DNA of 64,000 nt. Origin: HGM13233 sp900762805. Lineage in GTDB: Bacteria; Bacillota; Clostridia; Oscillospirales; Ruminococcaceae. The DNA is taken from NCBI GenBank assembly GCA_937993755.1, contig CALKMA010000031.1, positions 1 through 64,000 of the forward strand, given 5' to 3'. Shown here piece after piece: positions 33,242-41,529 of the stretch. Numbering within the stretch: the stretch's first letter is position 1; each line of letters starts with the position of its first letter. A program made the position numbers and the translations under genes. A model generated the notes under the pieces. That model was not told where the DNA came from and did no database searches. It worked only from the letters and a program-made list of their open reading frames with translations.

Positions 33242-33889
33242 TTACCGCGCCATCACCTCGCTGACGGCGCCCAGCAGCGTCGGCGCAACGGGGGCTCCGG
33301 TGGCCGCCAGCAGCGCCGCCGGCTGGTGCCCGCCGGCGTACAGAACACAGTCAACACCGATGGCCTCAGCCACCTCAAGGTCATGGGTCGTGTCGCCGAC
33401 CATCATGGCCTCGGCCGGCAGCAGACCGCAGCGGCGGATGTAGTCGCGCCCCAGCTCGACCTTGCTGTTGGCATAGATATCGCCCAGGCCGAGCAGCTCC
33501 TCAAAATAATCGCCGATGCCGCGCTCGGCCACCTGCTCCAGCAGCGTTGTGCGGGGCGACGCCGACAGCACCGTCTGCCGCAGCCCGGCCTGCCGGGCCA
33601 GCGACAGTGCCACGCCTGCCTCGACGTTGAGTGAGCAGGCGCGGCTTTCCGGGATATAATGAGTCATATACTCCGCAGCCAGCTCTTCGTAGCTTTGGTG
33701 CGAAAAGTCGATGCCGGCGCGCACATAGTAATCGTGGATGGGAAAGCCGAAAATGGCACGGTAACTCTCGCGGTCATAGCGGCGGCCGTCGCCGAACTGC
33801 CCCGTCATGCGGTTGAGCAGCGCCACACACAGGTCGAGATCGTCGAGCAGCGTGCCGTTCCAGTCCCAGATAATCAGCTTTTTTCTCAT
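33242..33889 (-). CDS. HAD-superfamily phosphatase (phosphoglycolate phosphatase-like)
   Basis: This 215-residue protein has the HAD motifs: DWNGTLLDD at residue 9, Ser in VLSASP near 105, Lys in NSKVELG and the acidic MVGDTTHDLEVA near 168. The cap is the C1 helical type. It should remove phosphate from a small metabolite. The ATG overlaps the queT stop by 4 bases, so they are coupled, although the function link is unclear. GGAG lies 7 bases upstream. Confidence 0.85.
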   Translation of the reverse strand: MRKKLIIWDWNGTLLDDLDLCVALLNRMTGQFGDGRRYDRESYRAIFGFPIHDYYVRAGIDFSHQSYEELAAEYMTHYIPESRACSLNVEAGVALSLARQAGLRQTVLSASPRTTLLEQVAERGIGDYFEELLGLGDIYANSKVELGRDYIRRCGLLPAEAMMVGDTTHDLEVAEAIGVDCVLYAGGHQPAALLAATGAPVAPTLLGAVSEVMAR

Positions 33890-34320
33890 ACTTTTTCTCC
33901 CTCCGCCAGCCGCCGCAGTGTCGGTGAAGCCTCGATCACGCGGACCATCGCCACGCCCAGCACCAGACAGCTCACCAGCTCGCCGGCGCCGACGCCCAGC
34001 ATGGCCGGCAGCAGCGTGGCGGCGCTGCCGAAAACAGCGTCGATAATGCCGTTGAACAGCAAATTGGCCAGAAAGCATCCGGCCGTAACGCCGGCGACAT
34101 ACGGCAGCCCAAAGACGGGCAGCAGCGCCAGCGCGTCGGCCACACGGAGCTGCACCGCGCCGAAGGAAATCGGGCTGAACAGGGTACACAGCACCACATA
34201 GAGCGCCGCTGTGACGGCCGAACGGGTCATCCCGCGGTTTTCCAGCCGCAGCAGGCGGCAGGCTATCAGAAAAATGCCCGCCGCAGCGAGCACCAGCAAA
34301 ACAGGAACGATCTTATTCAA
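33886..34320 (-). CDS. queT: QueT family queuosine-precursor transporter subunit
   Basis: This ECF-type S component is about 144 residues from a TTG start. The family core is SAVTAALYVVLCTLFSPISF, then VQLRVADALALLPVFGLPYV, over five to six TM segments. It should import preQ0/preQ1 with shared ECF ATPases encoded elsewhere. The start is uncertain: a longer GTG at 34353 lies within the leader fold, and a later ATG (MTRSAV, 34230) would drop a TM helix. It is the first gene, with a HAD gene coupled behind it. Confidence 0.85.
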   Translation of the reverse strand: MNKIVPVLLVLAAAGIFLIACRLLRLENRGMTRSAVTAALYVVLCTLFSPISFGAVQLRVADALALLPVFGLPYVAGVTAGCFLANLLFNGIIDAVFGSAATLLPAMLGVGAGELVSCLVLGVAMVRVIEASPTLRRLAEGEKV

Positions 34321-34335
34321 TTTCTTCTCTTTTCC

Positions 34336-34384
34336 GGATTTTGCCGTTTGCACGGTGACGCCGCAGGGGCGAAGCCTAAAATCC
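34336..34384 (-). promoter_or_regulatory. Structured leader of queT, candidate riboswitch
   Basis: GGATTTT and AAAATCC (34378-34384 with 34336-34342) close a domain with an inner CCG/CGG hairpin. The closing arm lies next to the queT start. Known queT genes are often under preQ1 riboswitches, but I cannot match this to preQ1-I or preQ1-II; a type III or new fold is possible. Confidence 0.4.
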
Positions 34385-34401
34385 TAAGTTGCTTGCAGCA
34401 T

Positions 34402-34430
34402 AGTATAGCAAAAAAATGCGGCCTTTACAA
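34402..34430 (-). promoter_or_regulatory. Promoter of queT
   Basis: TTGTAA (34425-34430), 17 bases, TATACT (34402-34407). Confidence 0.75.
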
Positions 34431-34438
34431 GAGGCGGA

Positions 34439-34864
34439 AGGAGACCTCCGCCTGACGGCGGGCAGCCGACAGACCCCGCGGCGCGGCCCGACAGACCCCG
34501 CCGGCCAAAGGCGGAGGCCGCGGCGGTCTCCTTTTTTCCATGGCTTGCCATCCATGGGCGGCCCGGCGCTTTTCCTCCGGCACAAACGCGGGACAAATAC
34601 AGGGATCCCCGCGCGGGCAGTCCCGCGCGGGGATGGTTCTTCTATGCCTTTTTCCTTGCCGCGCCTGTGCGTCAGGGGGCCTCTCAGCGGCCCTTTCATG
34701 CCGCGCCGCAGGGGAAAGCGGCGCCTTTAACGGGCCATGCCCCCGCGCCGCTCCTCCGGCCAACAGCTCCGGCAGAAGGCCGATCCCGCGGACAGGCGGC
34801 GGAAGCCGCGCGGCGCAGCTGGCCGCGCCCGCCGGCCCGGCAAGGCGGCCGGCCGGGAGCGAGC
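34439..34864. other. GC-rich intergenic region with hairpins
   Basis: GGAGACC near 34440 can pair with GGTCTCC near 34530, the latter followed by TTTTTT on the plus strand, and two CCCGACAGACCCCGC-like repeats lie inside. A second perfect hairpin lies at 34604-34633. No gene precedes them on the plus strand, so their role is unclear. Confidence 0.5.
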
Positions 34865-35710
34865 TTATTCCTTCGTCATGTACAGAATGCCGAGGCAGAG
34901 CGGGCCGCAGTGGTTGGAAACGGTGCTGCCGGCACTGGTGGGCAATATTTCGGCGAAGGGCTGGCAGTCAAGGATAGCCTTCTTGACGGCCTCGTAATAC
35001 ACCGGCGTCGTCGATGAATAGGTGATGAATATGCGGCTGAGGTCGATATCCTCACGCCCGCGCAGCCGCTCGGTGACGTAATTGGTCAGCACCTGCTCCA
35101 TCCTGCCGCGGTACTTCTTGCCGACGCCCATCTTGCCACCCTTGACCTCGATGCAGGGCTTGATGTTGAGCAGTCCGGCGCTGAAGGCCGCGAGTGAGGA
35201 GCAGCGCCCTCCCTTGCTGAGGTAAAGCAGCGTGTCAAGGATGAAGCTGGTTTCTACCTTGTCGGTCAGCGCACGGCAGGCCTCGGCGATATCGGCGGCC
35301 GCCATGCCCTGATCGGCCATCTCGCAGGCGCGGATGACCAGCAGTGCGATGCCGGTAGAGAGGTTGCGGCTGTCAACGACATGGACGTTCTCAAATTTCC
35401 GGGCGGCGTTGACGGCGTTCTGATAGCAGGCCGACATATCGCTGCTGATGGTAAAGTGGACAATCCCGTCGGCCTCCTCAAGCGCCTTGCCGAAATATTC
35501 GACATAATCGGCCTCGCTGACGGCAGCCGTGTGGCAGAGCTTGCCGGTCTTGTTGACATACTCGAAAATGTCGGTGGGCTGCACCTCGATCCCGTCCTTG
35601 CGGAAGCTGCCGTCCATCTCTATATAAAGCGGGGTAATGGTCAGATGATAGCGCTCGATAAGCTCAGGTGATAGGTCACAGGTGCTGTCGGCCATAATCC
35701 TTACTTTCAT
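34865..35710 (-). CDS. DegV family fatty acid-binding protein
   Basis: This 281-residue cytoplasmic protein begins MKVRIMADSTCDLSPELIER and has the DegV/FakB pattern with TISSDMSACYQNA and LDTLLYLSKGGR. FakB-type proteins present a fatty acid to the FakA kinase. I start at the ATG with AAGGAAA 5 bases upstream; the frame extends upstream past it. It is divergent from the amidotransferase gene. Confidence 0.88.
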   Translation of the reverse strand: MKVRIMADSTCDLSPELIERYHLTITPLYIEMDGSFRKDGIEVQPTDIFEYVNKTGKLCHTAAVSEADYVEYFGKALEEADGIVHFTISSDMSACYQNAVNAARKFENVHVVDSRNLSTGIALLVIRACEMADQGMAAADIAEACRALTDKVETSFILDTLLYLSKGGRCSSLAAFSAGLLNIKPCIEVKGGKMGVGKKYRGRMEQVLTNYVTERLRGREDIDLSRIFITYSSTTPVYYEAVKKAILDCQPFAEILPTSAGSTVSNHCGPLCLGILYMTKE

Positions 35711-35818
35711 AACTGTTTCCTTTCTTTCACAACGGCAGAGCCGTTTATTAAAAATTGCTATTTTATTATACCGTATGACCCTCAGTTTTTCCACCTTTTC
35801 CAAAGATTTTTCGCGCTA

Positions 35819-35847
35819 TTAACAATTCTGCGGGGCAATGCTATAAT
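35819..35847 (+). promoter_or_regulatory. Promoter of the class I amidotransferase gene
   Basis: TTAACA (35819-35824), 17 bases, TATAAT (35842-35847). Confidence 0.85.
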
Positions 35848-35886
35848 GTATTTAACAGCTTTTCCCCATTTCACACTGAGGTATCT

Positions 35887-36594
35887 ATGAATGCAGTAAA
35901 AGTCGCCATGTATGACATCGGCCAGTACGCCGGCCCCACGCTCAAGGCTCTCGCCGCGCAGGGGACCGAGGTCACACTCTATAAATATGTTGACGACGCC
36001 CGCGAGGCCTCGCGCATCGCCGCCTCCTACGACGGCCTGCTGCTGCCGGGCGGCACTGACATCAACCCCGCGCGCTACGGCCGCCCGCTCAAGTGCTGCT
36101 GCGGCGAGGTCGATGACTTCCGCGACGACGCCGAGCAGCTCCTGCTGACCGCCTTCGTTGAGGCCGGCAAGCCGGTGCTGGCTATCTGCCACGGCCTGCA
36201 GCTGGTCAACGTGTCATTCGGCGGCACACTCTACCAGGATCTTCCGCAGGAATTCGGCGGCGAGCTGCTGCCCCACCGGGATCTGGAGCATATCGGCGAG
36301 GGCGTCCACCCCATCGACATCCGATCCGGCACACTATTGGCCTCCGTCATGGGCGGCGGCCGTCTGGCTGTCAATTCCACCCACCATCAGGCTGTCGAGC
36401 AGGTCGCCGGCGGCTTCACCGTGGCCGCCACCGCGCCAGACGGCGTTATCGAGGCCATCGAGTGCCCCGAAAAGCACATCCTCTGCACCCAGTGGCACCC
36501 CGAACGCCTGTGCGACGGCAGCAGCCGGCAGGCATCGCTCTTTCAGTGGTTTGCCGGCGAGTGCGCGCGGCTGCGCGCCGGGCAGACGGCCTGA
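35887..36594 (+). CDS. Class I glutamine amidotransferase-like hydrolase (peptidase C26, PuuD-like)
   Basis: This 235-residue enzyme has the nucleophile Cys in VLAICHGLQLVNVSFGG, the oxyanion region LLLPGGTDINPARYG, and the His-Glu pair in CTQWHPERL. C26 enzymes hydrolyse gamma-glutamyl amide bonds such as gamma-glutamyl-GABA. There are no other putrescine genes nearby, so the substrate is open. ATG is preceded by CTGAGG. Confidence 0.87.
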   Translation: MNAVKVAMYDIGQYAGPTLKALAAQGTEVTLYKYVDDAREASRIAASYDGLLLPGGTDINPARYGRPLKCCCGEVDDFRDDAEQLLLTAFVEAGKPVLAICHGLQLVNVSFGGTLYQDLPQEFGGELLPHRDLEHIGEGVHPIDIRSGTLLASVMGGGRLAVNSTHHQAVEQVAGGFTVAATAPDGVIEAIECPEKHILCTQWHPERLCDGSSRQASLFQWFAGECARLRAGQTA

Positions 36595-36681
36595 GCCGCC
36601 GCCCCAAGCCCTTTTATCCGACCCGTCCCGATCTCTTTTGGGGAAACGGGGTATATTCGGACACCGGTTAAAGCATAAAGA

Positions 36682-36752
36682 CGGCGCGCCGCCGTGCGGC
36701 GCGCTGAAGCCGAAAGCCCTCTCTGTGAGTCAATCACGGGGAGGGCTTTTTG
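36682..36752 (+). terminator. Two hairpins ending the amidotransferase transcript
   Basis: GCGCGCCGC with its complement (36684-36704) and then AAAGCCCTC with GAGGGCTTTTT (36713-36752), the latter a good intrinsic terminator. 36753-37013 holds nothing else that I can support. Confidence 0.75.
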
Positions 36753-37013
36753 CACGGTCTGTCGGGGCGGCGGCGAAGCGGGGCGGGGGAGTCCGGGCAT
36801 TTGCAGCGTCGGGAAGCGGAGCCGCCCGCCGATCGGGCATCGCGGTGTCTCCCGGAGTCAGACCGGCAGGGCGCGGAACCGCCTGCCACCCGATATTCGG
36901 ATGGGAAACACTCACGCGGCTCAGCGGAGACGGCCGTCTGCCGCAGACGGGAATTTTCCGGCCGCTTCTGCCCCTCGTTCACCTTTGTCTCCCGGCGCGG
37001 CGGGCTCTTCCGG

Positions 37014-37958
37014 TCATTTCATATACCGTGCGAAGAAGTCGAGCATGGCGGCTGTCACGCGCGGCGGATCGACCATGAACGAAACGGCGTGGGCAGCGCC
37101 CTCGATGACGAGCAGCTCCTTGAGGCCGGTCTTGGCCTTGAAAAGCTGCCGGCCCATGGCTGTCGGCACAAAGGTATCATCGGCTCCATGAATAAACAGC
37201 ACCGGCACGGGGATGCTGCGAACCGCGTCAATGGGGCGGGTATCGCACATCGAAAAGCCGGCCATGGGGCGGCTGAGGCACTTGACGGCGCCCAGCAGCA
37301 GCCACACCAGCGGGCGCGGCATCCTCCGCAGCGTCAGCCGTATCATATCCTCGAACGAGGTGTAGGAGCAGTCCGACACGATGCACTGCACGGCGGCCGG
37401 CAGCTCCTTCTTTGCTCCTGTCAGCAGCGCTGTCGCCGCGCCCATCGAGTTGCCGTAGATGGCGATGCCGCAGTCGGGGCACAGCTCCTGCAGCCTCGCC
37501 AGCCATAGCAGAGCATCGCGGCTCTCCAGCGCGCCGAAGGTCGTGGCCTTTCCCTCCGACGGGCCGTTGGCGCGCTGCTCCGGCATCAGCACGGCAAAGC
37601 CGTTCTGATGCAGCATATAAGGGATGGCCGCCAGCGTCTGGGCGGTGCAGTCATAGCCGTGCAGCACCAGCGCCGCGCGGCGGGTCGGCCGGTCAGCCGG
37701 AATAAAGTGCGCCGTCAGGATGGCGCCGTCGTCGGCGCGCAGCGTCTGCGTCTGCTTCTCCAGCTCCTCCCACAGGGGGGCGTTTTCGGCCGCTTGCCTG
37801 CGGTAGGGGGTTGGCTCCACCCCGCGCCGGAGCTTTCTCTCGTTGAGCTTTGCGATGCCCCTGCGCATGACATTGCAGTAAAGAGCGGCGGCAGCGCCGA
37901 GAAAGATGGCCGCCGCCAGCACCGCAAGAACGATCAGGGCCGCAATCAGATAGGGCAT
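37014..37958 (-). CDS. Membrane-anchored alpha/beta hydrolase
   Basis: This 314-residue protein has an N-terminal TM helix (about 4-28) and an alpha/beta hydrolase domain with oxyanion HGYDC, nucleophile Ser in YGNSMGAATAL, Asp in HGADDTFVP and His near GAAHAVS. The orientation suggests an extracytoplasmic or membrane-surface esterase. ATG has AGGAGG upstream; it follows the phosphoesterase gene by 21 bases. Confidence 0.85.
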   Translation of the reverse strand: MPYLIAALIVLAVLAAAIFLGAAAALYCNVMRRGIAKLNERKLRRGVEPTPYRRQAAENAPLWEELEKQTQTLRADDGAILTAHFIPADRPTRRAALVLHGYDCTAQTLAAIPYMLHQNGFAVLMPEQRANGPSEGKATTFGALESRDALLWLARLQELCPDCGIAIYGNSMGAATALLTGAKKELPAAVQCIVSDCSYTSFEDMIRLTLRRMPRPLVWLLLGAVKCLSRPMAGFSMCDTRPIDAVRSIPVPVLFIHGADDTFVPTAMGRQLFKAKTGLKELLVIEGAAHAVSFMVDPPRVTAAMLDFFARYMK

Positions 37959-37979
37959 AGGAAACCTCCTTGTTCCGTT

Positions 37980-38468
37980 TTATCGTTTATAGCTGAGCTT
38001 TTCGGCGTGGCACAGCACGCCGGAGGGCGTGATATCGGCAAAGGCAGCCTGCACATAGCCGAAGCAGCCGAGCGCCAGCGCGCCGGGGTTGACCAGCCAC
38101 ATCGGGCCGATGCGCTCGCAGACCGGTCGGTGGGTGTGGCCGAAAACCGCCACATCGGCCCCTGCCTGCTGCGCCGCCTCGATAAAGCTTTCGTAGCCGT
38201 ACTTGACGCCAAAGCGGTGGCCGTGCGCCAGAAAGAATTTTACGCCGCCGAATGTGAAGCGCAGCAGCTCCGGCTCCTCCCCGTGCCTGAAATCGCAGTT
38301 GCCGGTCACGGCATAGAGCGGCAGGTCGGGGCGGGCCGCGCGCAGCGCGGCGATGTCGTTTTCACCGTCGCCGGCGTGGATGACAGCGTCGATGGAGCCG
38401 CAGCGCTCGACCAGCGCCAGCAACTGATTGGTGCAATTGTGTGTGTCGCTGACGATCAGCACTCTCAT
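37980..38468 (-). CDS. YfcE/MJ0936 family metallophosphoesterase
   Basis: This 162-residue phosphodiesterase has the metal ligands DTHN (N-terminus), HAGDGEND, TGNCD, AHGH and FGHTH. Its start overlaps the rsmI stop by 4 bases. Members of this group cleave model phosphodiesters; the cellular target is unknown. Confidence 0.88.
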   Translation of the reverse strand: MRVLIVSDTHNCTNQLLALVERCGSIDAVIHAGDGENDIAALRAARPDLPLYAVTGNCDFRHGEEPELLRFTFGGVKFFLAHGHRFGVKYGYESFIEAAQQAGADVAVFGHTHRPVCERIGPMWLVNPGALALGCFGYVQAAFADITPSGVLCHAEKLSYKR

Positions 38469-39316
38469 TGGGTCTTTTCCTCTTTTTCTTCTGCCAGCAG
38501 GCGGTAAATTTCTTTTCGGTCGGTCCCCGTGCGGACGGCCGCCTCACGGCAGGCCGCCGCAGGCTTTACGCCGTCGGCCACCAGCCGGCGGGCCAGCAGC
38601 AGAGCCTCCTGCCGGGGCTGCGGCTGCGGCTTGGCGGCCGACGGCGCCCCCTCGACGACAAGCACAAACTCCCCGCGCGGCAGCTCGCCCGCGAAGCGTT
38701 CGACGGCCCCCGCCAGATCGGTGCGGATAAGCTCCTCGTGCAGCTTGGTCAGCTCGCGCGCCAGCGTGACGCGGCGGGCGGGGCCAAACGCGCCGCAGAG
38801 GTCCGCCAGCGTGGCGTTGAGCTTATGGGGCGCCTCATAGAAGATCATGGTGCGCCTCTCCGAGATCAGCTCGGACAGCCGCTCGCGGCGGTTGCGGCGG
38901 TTCTGCGGCAGAAAGCCCTCGAAGCAGAAGCGGCCGGTCACAAGTCCGCTGGCCACCAAAGCCGCGATGGCGGCGCAGGCGCCGGGCAGCGGCACCACCG
39001 GTATCCCGGCCTCGGCCGCCATCATGACCAGCTCTTCACCGGGGTCGCTGATGCCGGGGGTGCCGGCGTCGCAGCAGAGCACACAGACCTCGCCGGCGGC
39101 GATGCGGTTCAAAATATAGGCGGCGCGGTCATGGTCGCTGTGCCGGTGATAGCTCACCAGCTCCTTTTTGATACCAAGATGGTTGAGGAGCTTGAGGGTA
39201 ACGCGGGTGTCCTCGGCCGCCACAAAGTCGGCCTCGCCCAGCAGCCTTGCCACGCGCGGCGTGAGATCCTCCAGATTTCCGATAGGCGTTGCCGCCAGAT
39301 ACAATATTCCGCTCAT
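38465..39316 (-). CDS. rsmI: 16S rRNA (cytidine1402-2'-O)-methyltransferase
   Basis: This 283-residue enzyme begins MSGILYLAATPIGNLEDLTP and has the tetrapyrrole-methylase fold with AAEDTR, DAGTPGISDPG and the family core GACAAIAALVASGL. It methylates C1402 of 16S rRNA using SAM. Its start overlaps the trmN6-like stop by 4 bases. Confidence 0.95.
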   Translation of the reverse strand: MSGILYLAATPIGNLEDLTPRVARLLGEADFVAAEDTRVTLKLLNHLGIKKELVSYHRHSDHDRAAYILNRIAAGEVCVLCCDAGTPGISDPGEELVMMAAEAGIPVVPLPGACAAIAALVASGLVTGRFCFEGFLPQNRRNRRERLSELISERRTMIFYEAPHKLNATLADLCGAFGPARRVTLARELTKLHEELIRTDLAGAVERFAGELPRGEFVLVVEGAPSAAKPQPQPRQEALLLARRLVADGVKPAAACREAAVRTGTDRKEIYRLLAEEKEEKTQ

Positions 39317-39948
39317 ATTTCCTCGCTCATGCGGTCGTTTTCTATCGTAAGGCCGGGGCCGCCGTCAAGCACGGCGCGCACCAGCGCCAGATAGCGCCGG
39401 CCGCCCCCGCCGCAAACCAGCTGCAGCGTTTTCGGCTCCAGCCGGTACAGCTTGAGATGATAAAACAGCCCTGCTATGCCGTCGGCCGGAAAGCAGACGT
39501 AAAGCTCGCCCTTCTGCCGCAGCGCCCGCCGGGCGCAGCGGCCGAGATCGTCAAGCGTAAAGCTTCCGTTATGCCGCGCACGGCGGCGCTCCGGGTCGGG
39601 TGAGGGCCGCCCCGCCAAAAAATAGGGCGGGTTGCAGACCAGCAGATCCAGCTTGCGCGCCGGCGTCCACCGGCGGGCGTCGGCTTCGGTGACGGCGGCG
39701 GCAAAGCCGCCCTCGGTGGCCGTGCGGCGCGCCAGAGTACAGGCCGCCTCGCTGCAATCGACCAACTCAATGGACTCCAGCCCGCGGGTCAGCAGCCGAA
39801 AGCCCACCGTTCCGCAGCCGCAGCCGATATCGGCGGCGCGCAGGCCGGGTCGAAGCCGAACAAAGCCGGCCAGAAGCAGGGCATCCTGCTGCACGGTATG
39901 GTTCCCGTCGGTATAGATGCGTCGGCCGTCGGGCAGTAATTCAAACAT
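39313..39948 (-). CDS. trmN6: tRNA1(Val) (adenine-N6)-methyltransferase-like protein
   Basis: This 211-residue class I methyltransferase has the SAM motif ADIGCGCGTVGFRLL and the catalytic NPPY (LVCNPPYFLAGRP) of N6-adenine enzymes. ATG has GGAGGC 4 bases upstream. The gene sits in the RicT-ferredoxin-TrmN6-RsmI order conserved in Clostridia, which supports the name. Confidence 0.85.
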   Translation of the reverse strand: MFELLPDGRRIYTDGNHTVQQDALLLAGFVRLRPGLRAADIGCGCGTVGFRLLTRGLESIELVDCSEAACTLARRTATEGGFAAAVTEADARRWTPARKLDLLVCNPPYFLAGRPSPDPERRRARHNGSFTLDDLGRCARRALRQKGELYVCFPADGIAGLFYHLKLYRLEPKTLQLVCGGGGRRYLALVRAVLDGGPGLTIENDRMSEEI

Positions 39949-40302
39949 CGGTGCCTCCGTAAATAAATATGGAATGCCCGGACACCGCCGGAGACGTCCG
40001 CGGGGCGCTCGGCCCTTCCGCTCCGCGCCGGAACAGAACGATCCGGGCCTGCCCTGTCCCGAACAGGCGGGAACGGCAGACCGGTCGGCCTTCAGCCTTT
40101 CTGTTCTGCGCCGGGGCGGGGCGCTCGGCCCTTCCCATCCTGCCATGGCGGCGCGCCGGCCGGAGGGACGGGAAAGGGCCCCTCCCATACCGGGGCAGAT
40201 CAAACGCCGGCTTCCGAGACGGGGCATGACCCGCCCCACTGCACGCCGGTCAAAGAAAAGCGGCGAGAGGCTTGCGCCACCCGCCGCTGTGCGATCCGGT
40301 GT
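39949..40302. other. GC-rich intergenic region with short repeats
   Basis: GGGGCGCTCGGCCCTTCC occurs near 40001 and again near 40125, and related GAACAG/CTGTTC segments suggest inverted copies between them. A hairpin with AGCGGCG near 40258-40290 on the minus strand may end the ferredoxin transcript. No gene. Confidence 0.45.
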
Positions 40303-40473
40303 TTATTCCTGAGCCGGAGCTCCGACCGGGCAGGTGTCCGCGCAGGAGCCGCAGTCGATGCAGAGATCCGGGTCGATGACATACTTGCCTTCGCCGGCAG
40401 AGATCGCTTCTACCGGGCAGTTCTCAGCGCAAGCGCCGCAGGAAATGCAATCATCAGAAATCTTATAAGCCAT
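40303..40473 (-). CDS. Small 2[4Fe-4S] ferredoxin
   Basis: This 56-residue protein has two cluster motifs, CISCGACAENCP and CIDCGSCADTCP, each CxxCxxCxxxCP. It begins MAYKISDD and ends with GAPAQE. ATG has AAAGGTG 7 bases upstream. It is a soluble low-potential electron carrier for enzymes such as PFOR. It lies between RicT and TrmN6 as in many Clostridia. Confidence 0.93.
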   Translation of the reverse strand: MAYKISDDCISCGACAENCPVEAISAGEGKYVIDPDLCIDCGSCADTCPVGAPAQE

Positions 40474-40505
40474 ATCATTCACCTTTCTTTCATCAGTGTA
40501 TTAAC

Positions 40506-40533
40506 ATCATATCATATACGGTGAAAAAATCAA
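40506..40533 (-). promoter_or_regulatory. Promoter of the ferredoxin gene
   Basis: TTGATT (40528-40533), 16 bases, TATGAT (40506-40511). Confidence 0.65.
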
Positions 40534-40555
40534 GTAAATTTTCGCAAACAATGGC

Positions 40556-41425
40556 TCACTCGGCAGATTTTTCGCCGCCTTTTTCGCCGCCGCGGGACTT
40601 TTTGTCGCCCTTGCCGCGGCACGTGACCTTGACGTCGGCCGAGCGGTAGGCGCGCGGGGTGCCCTCGCTGTCGGCCTTTAGCTGCACCTTGACGGTTGCG
40701 CGCAGCAGGTTGACCTCCACCACGCGGCCGGGGCCGTCGGCCGTCTCGACCAGCGATTCGACCAGCGGCTGCTCCCGTATGAGCGACTCATAGGCCTCCT
40801 GCTCATGCTTGAGGCAGCACATGAGTCGGCCGCAGGTGCCGCTGATTTTGGTGGGGTTGAGAGACAGCCCCTGCTCCTTGGCCATCTTGATCGACACCGG
40901 CTGGAAATCGCCCATGAACTGCGCGCAGCAGAACGGGCGGCCGCAGATGCCAAGCCCGCCGATCATCTTGCTTTCATCGCGCACGCCGATCTGGCGCAGC
41001 TCGATGCGGCGGCGGAACTGGCCGGCGAGATCCTTGACCAGCTCGCGGAAATCGATGCGGCCGTCAGCCGTAAAGTAGAACAGCACCTTGCTGTCGTCAA
41101 ACGAATACTCGGCGCTGACCAGCTTCATTTCAAGGCCGCGCTCGGCAATGCGGGCCGAGGCCGCCTCGAAGGCCGCCTTTTCCTGGCGGCGGTGGCGGGC
41201 ATCGCGGTCGAGATCCTCCTTGGTGGCAAGGCGCATGACCGTCTTGAGCGGCTTGACGACGCCGGCATCGTTCACCTCGGTGCGCCCCATGGCCACCTCG
41301 CCCAGCTCGACGCCGCGCGCCGTTTCCACGACCACCCTGTCACCCTTTTTGATGCTGAGCTCAGCGGGGTCAAAATAATACACCTTGCAGGTGTTCCGAA
41401 AGCGTACTCCAATTACAGTTGCCAA
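40556..41425 (-). CDS. ricT: PSP1/RicT family protein
   Basis: This protein is 289 residues from TTG. It carries the PSP1 domain with VRFRNTCKVYYFDPAE and the Cys-rich core GLGICGRPFCCAQFM and GTCGRLMCC, which binds Fe-S clusters in the RicAFT (Y) complex that stimulates RNase Y and phosphorelay in Bacillus. I start at TTG with AAAGGAG 6 bases upstream, since the upstream extension has no ribosome site. A highly charged tail (KGDKKSRGGEKGG) ends the protein. Confidence 0.92.
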   Translation of the reverse strand: MATVIGVRFRNTCKVYYFDPAELSIKKGDRVVVETARGVELGEVAMGRTEVNDAGVVKPLKTVMRLATKEDLDRDARHRRQEKAAFEAASARIAERGLEMKLVSAEYSFDDSKVLFYFTADGRIDFRELVKDLAGQFRRRIELRQIGVRDESKMIGGLGICGRPFCCAQFMGDFQPVSIKMAKEQGLSLNPTKISGTCGRLMCCLKHEQEAYESLIREQPLVESLVETADGPGRVVEVNLLRATVKVQLKADSEGTPRAYRSADVKVTCRGKGDKKSRGGEKGGEKSAE

Positions 41426-41497
41426 AATATGCTCCTTTGCGGCCGGCCGGCCGCGACAAACGCCGCAGAACGGCAATATTATTATGGTCCGATTATT

Positions 41498-41526
41498 AGT
41501 TTACCATAAAAACCGAGGATTGACAA
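41498..41526 (-). promoter_or_regulatory. Promoter of ricT
   Basis: TTGTCA (41521-41526), 17 bases, TAAACT (41498-41503). Confidence 0.7.
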
Positions 41527-41529
41527 TAA

